Shown here: in pieces, positions 63,857 through 64,000 of the stretch
Layout: every line of letters begins with the position of its first letter
Position numbering within the stretch: position 1 is the first letter of the stretch
Assembly (NCBI GenBank): GCA_963747335.1
Contig: CAVVEV010000004.1
Span: forward strand, 1-64,000
Reading direction: 5' to 3'
From: Prado023 sp963747335
Lineage (GTDB): Bacteria; Actinomycetota; Actinomycetes; S36-B12; CAIYMF01
Length of the DNA stretch: 64,000 nucleotides
The notes under the pieces: model-generated
Seen by the model: only the letters and a program-made list of their open reading frames with translations
Databases searched by the model: none
What the model was told of the DNA's origin: nothing
Program-made: the position numbers and the translations under genes

Positions 63857-64000
63857 GGGCTCATCCTCGCCCTGCCCCCCGCGCCGAGGCGTGGTGAGCG
63901 CGGGGTCGGCGCGCAATCGGGGATGCGGGCGGCGGCCCAGATCCAGGGCGACGGCTGCCTCGGAGGCTGGGCTCCCGGATCCGTCCCAAGAGGGGTCCGG
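63857..64000. other. Unassigned right edge
   Basis: These 144 bases hold no frame or motif that I can identify. They may be the upstream region of the amidase gene or the end of a gene continuing beyond the window. Confidence 0.5.

Overview
The window is two unrelated pieces joined near base 1828. Bases 1 to about 1828 have visibly lower G+C. They hold, on the minus strand, a broken oligopeptide-import cluster: an OppC/DppC-type permease, a small membrane-anchored c-type cytochrome and a family 5 peptide-binding lipoprotein. The protein style resembles Anaerolineae (Chloroflexota), and each of these genes carries frameshifts. The remaining ~62 kb is high-G+C actinobacterial DNA. Support for Actinomycetota includes a mycothiol-type maleylpyruvate isomerase family protein, paired TTGACA-N17-TAGnAC promoters, GTG starts with overlapping stop/start codons, a DesA3/Rv3230c-like desaturase pair, a PucR-type regulator and a DUF4921 protein. 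Genus cannot be fixed from the sequence. The mixture would fit a metagenome assembly, and the joint is most simply a misassembly.

Layout: 1.8-9.3 kb has an ABC-2 permease remnant, a MoxR/VWA pair, glycogen debranching enzyme GlgX and an MMPL exporter. 9.3-11.6 kb has small conserved proteins and a hydrolase. 11.7-14.4 kb is a CbiM-N-Q-O type cobalt/nickel ECF importer behind a candidate Nur box. 14.4-17.2 kb (minus) has class I fructose-bisphosphate aldolase and a coupled radical-SAM/DUF89 pair. 17.3-18.8 kb is a two-domain kinase. 18.8-26.9 kb is a divergent unit: a 39-residue four-cysteine microprotein plus a 102-residue partner on the minus strand, and an ArsR regulator followed by a six-gene Hyf/Hyc-like membrane complex on the plus strand. 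The complex's large subunit lacks both NiFe-binding cysteine pairs, so it belongs with the energy-converting hydrogenase-related (Ehr) complexes and not with true hydrogenases.

27-33.5 kb has a tyrosine phenol-lyase, a HAD phosphatase, DUF4921, a CRP-type regulator, a membrane protein with a long Ile-Pro-Ser repeat tail and an MFS transporter. 33.7-36.7 kb is a sulfur (persulfide) handling operon of rhodanese, MBL-rhodanese and TauE. Its promoter carries a perfect ATACCCCC/GGGGGTAT palindrome, and a nearly identical palindrome lies upstream of the four-cysteine microprotein at 19.3 kb. This suggests one CsoR/CstR-type regulon; no such regulator is in the window.

36.7-42.6 kb (minus) has an MDMPI-family protein, a porphyrinogen oxidase coupled to a radical-SAM/SPASM protein, and a GH31 glucosidase. 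42.7-44.5 kb is an ABC exporter pair. 44.7-48.4 kb is a ferredoxin-reductase/fatty acid desaturase pair with a divergent PucR regulator and several dyads. 48.6-63.9 kb holds a second MMPL, an epimerase, SixA, uridine phosphorylase, methyltransferases, a K+ channel, an ABC exporter with a duplicated permease, YccF, a saccharopine-dehydrogenase-like reductase, a DUF3089 lipoprotein and an amidase.

At least a dozen otherwise intact genes, including the central aldolase, are broken by single-base frameshifts. These look like residual sequencing indels, so such genes are annotated here as full-length genes with the shift noted. No rRNA, tRNA, CRISPR array or transposase was recognised.
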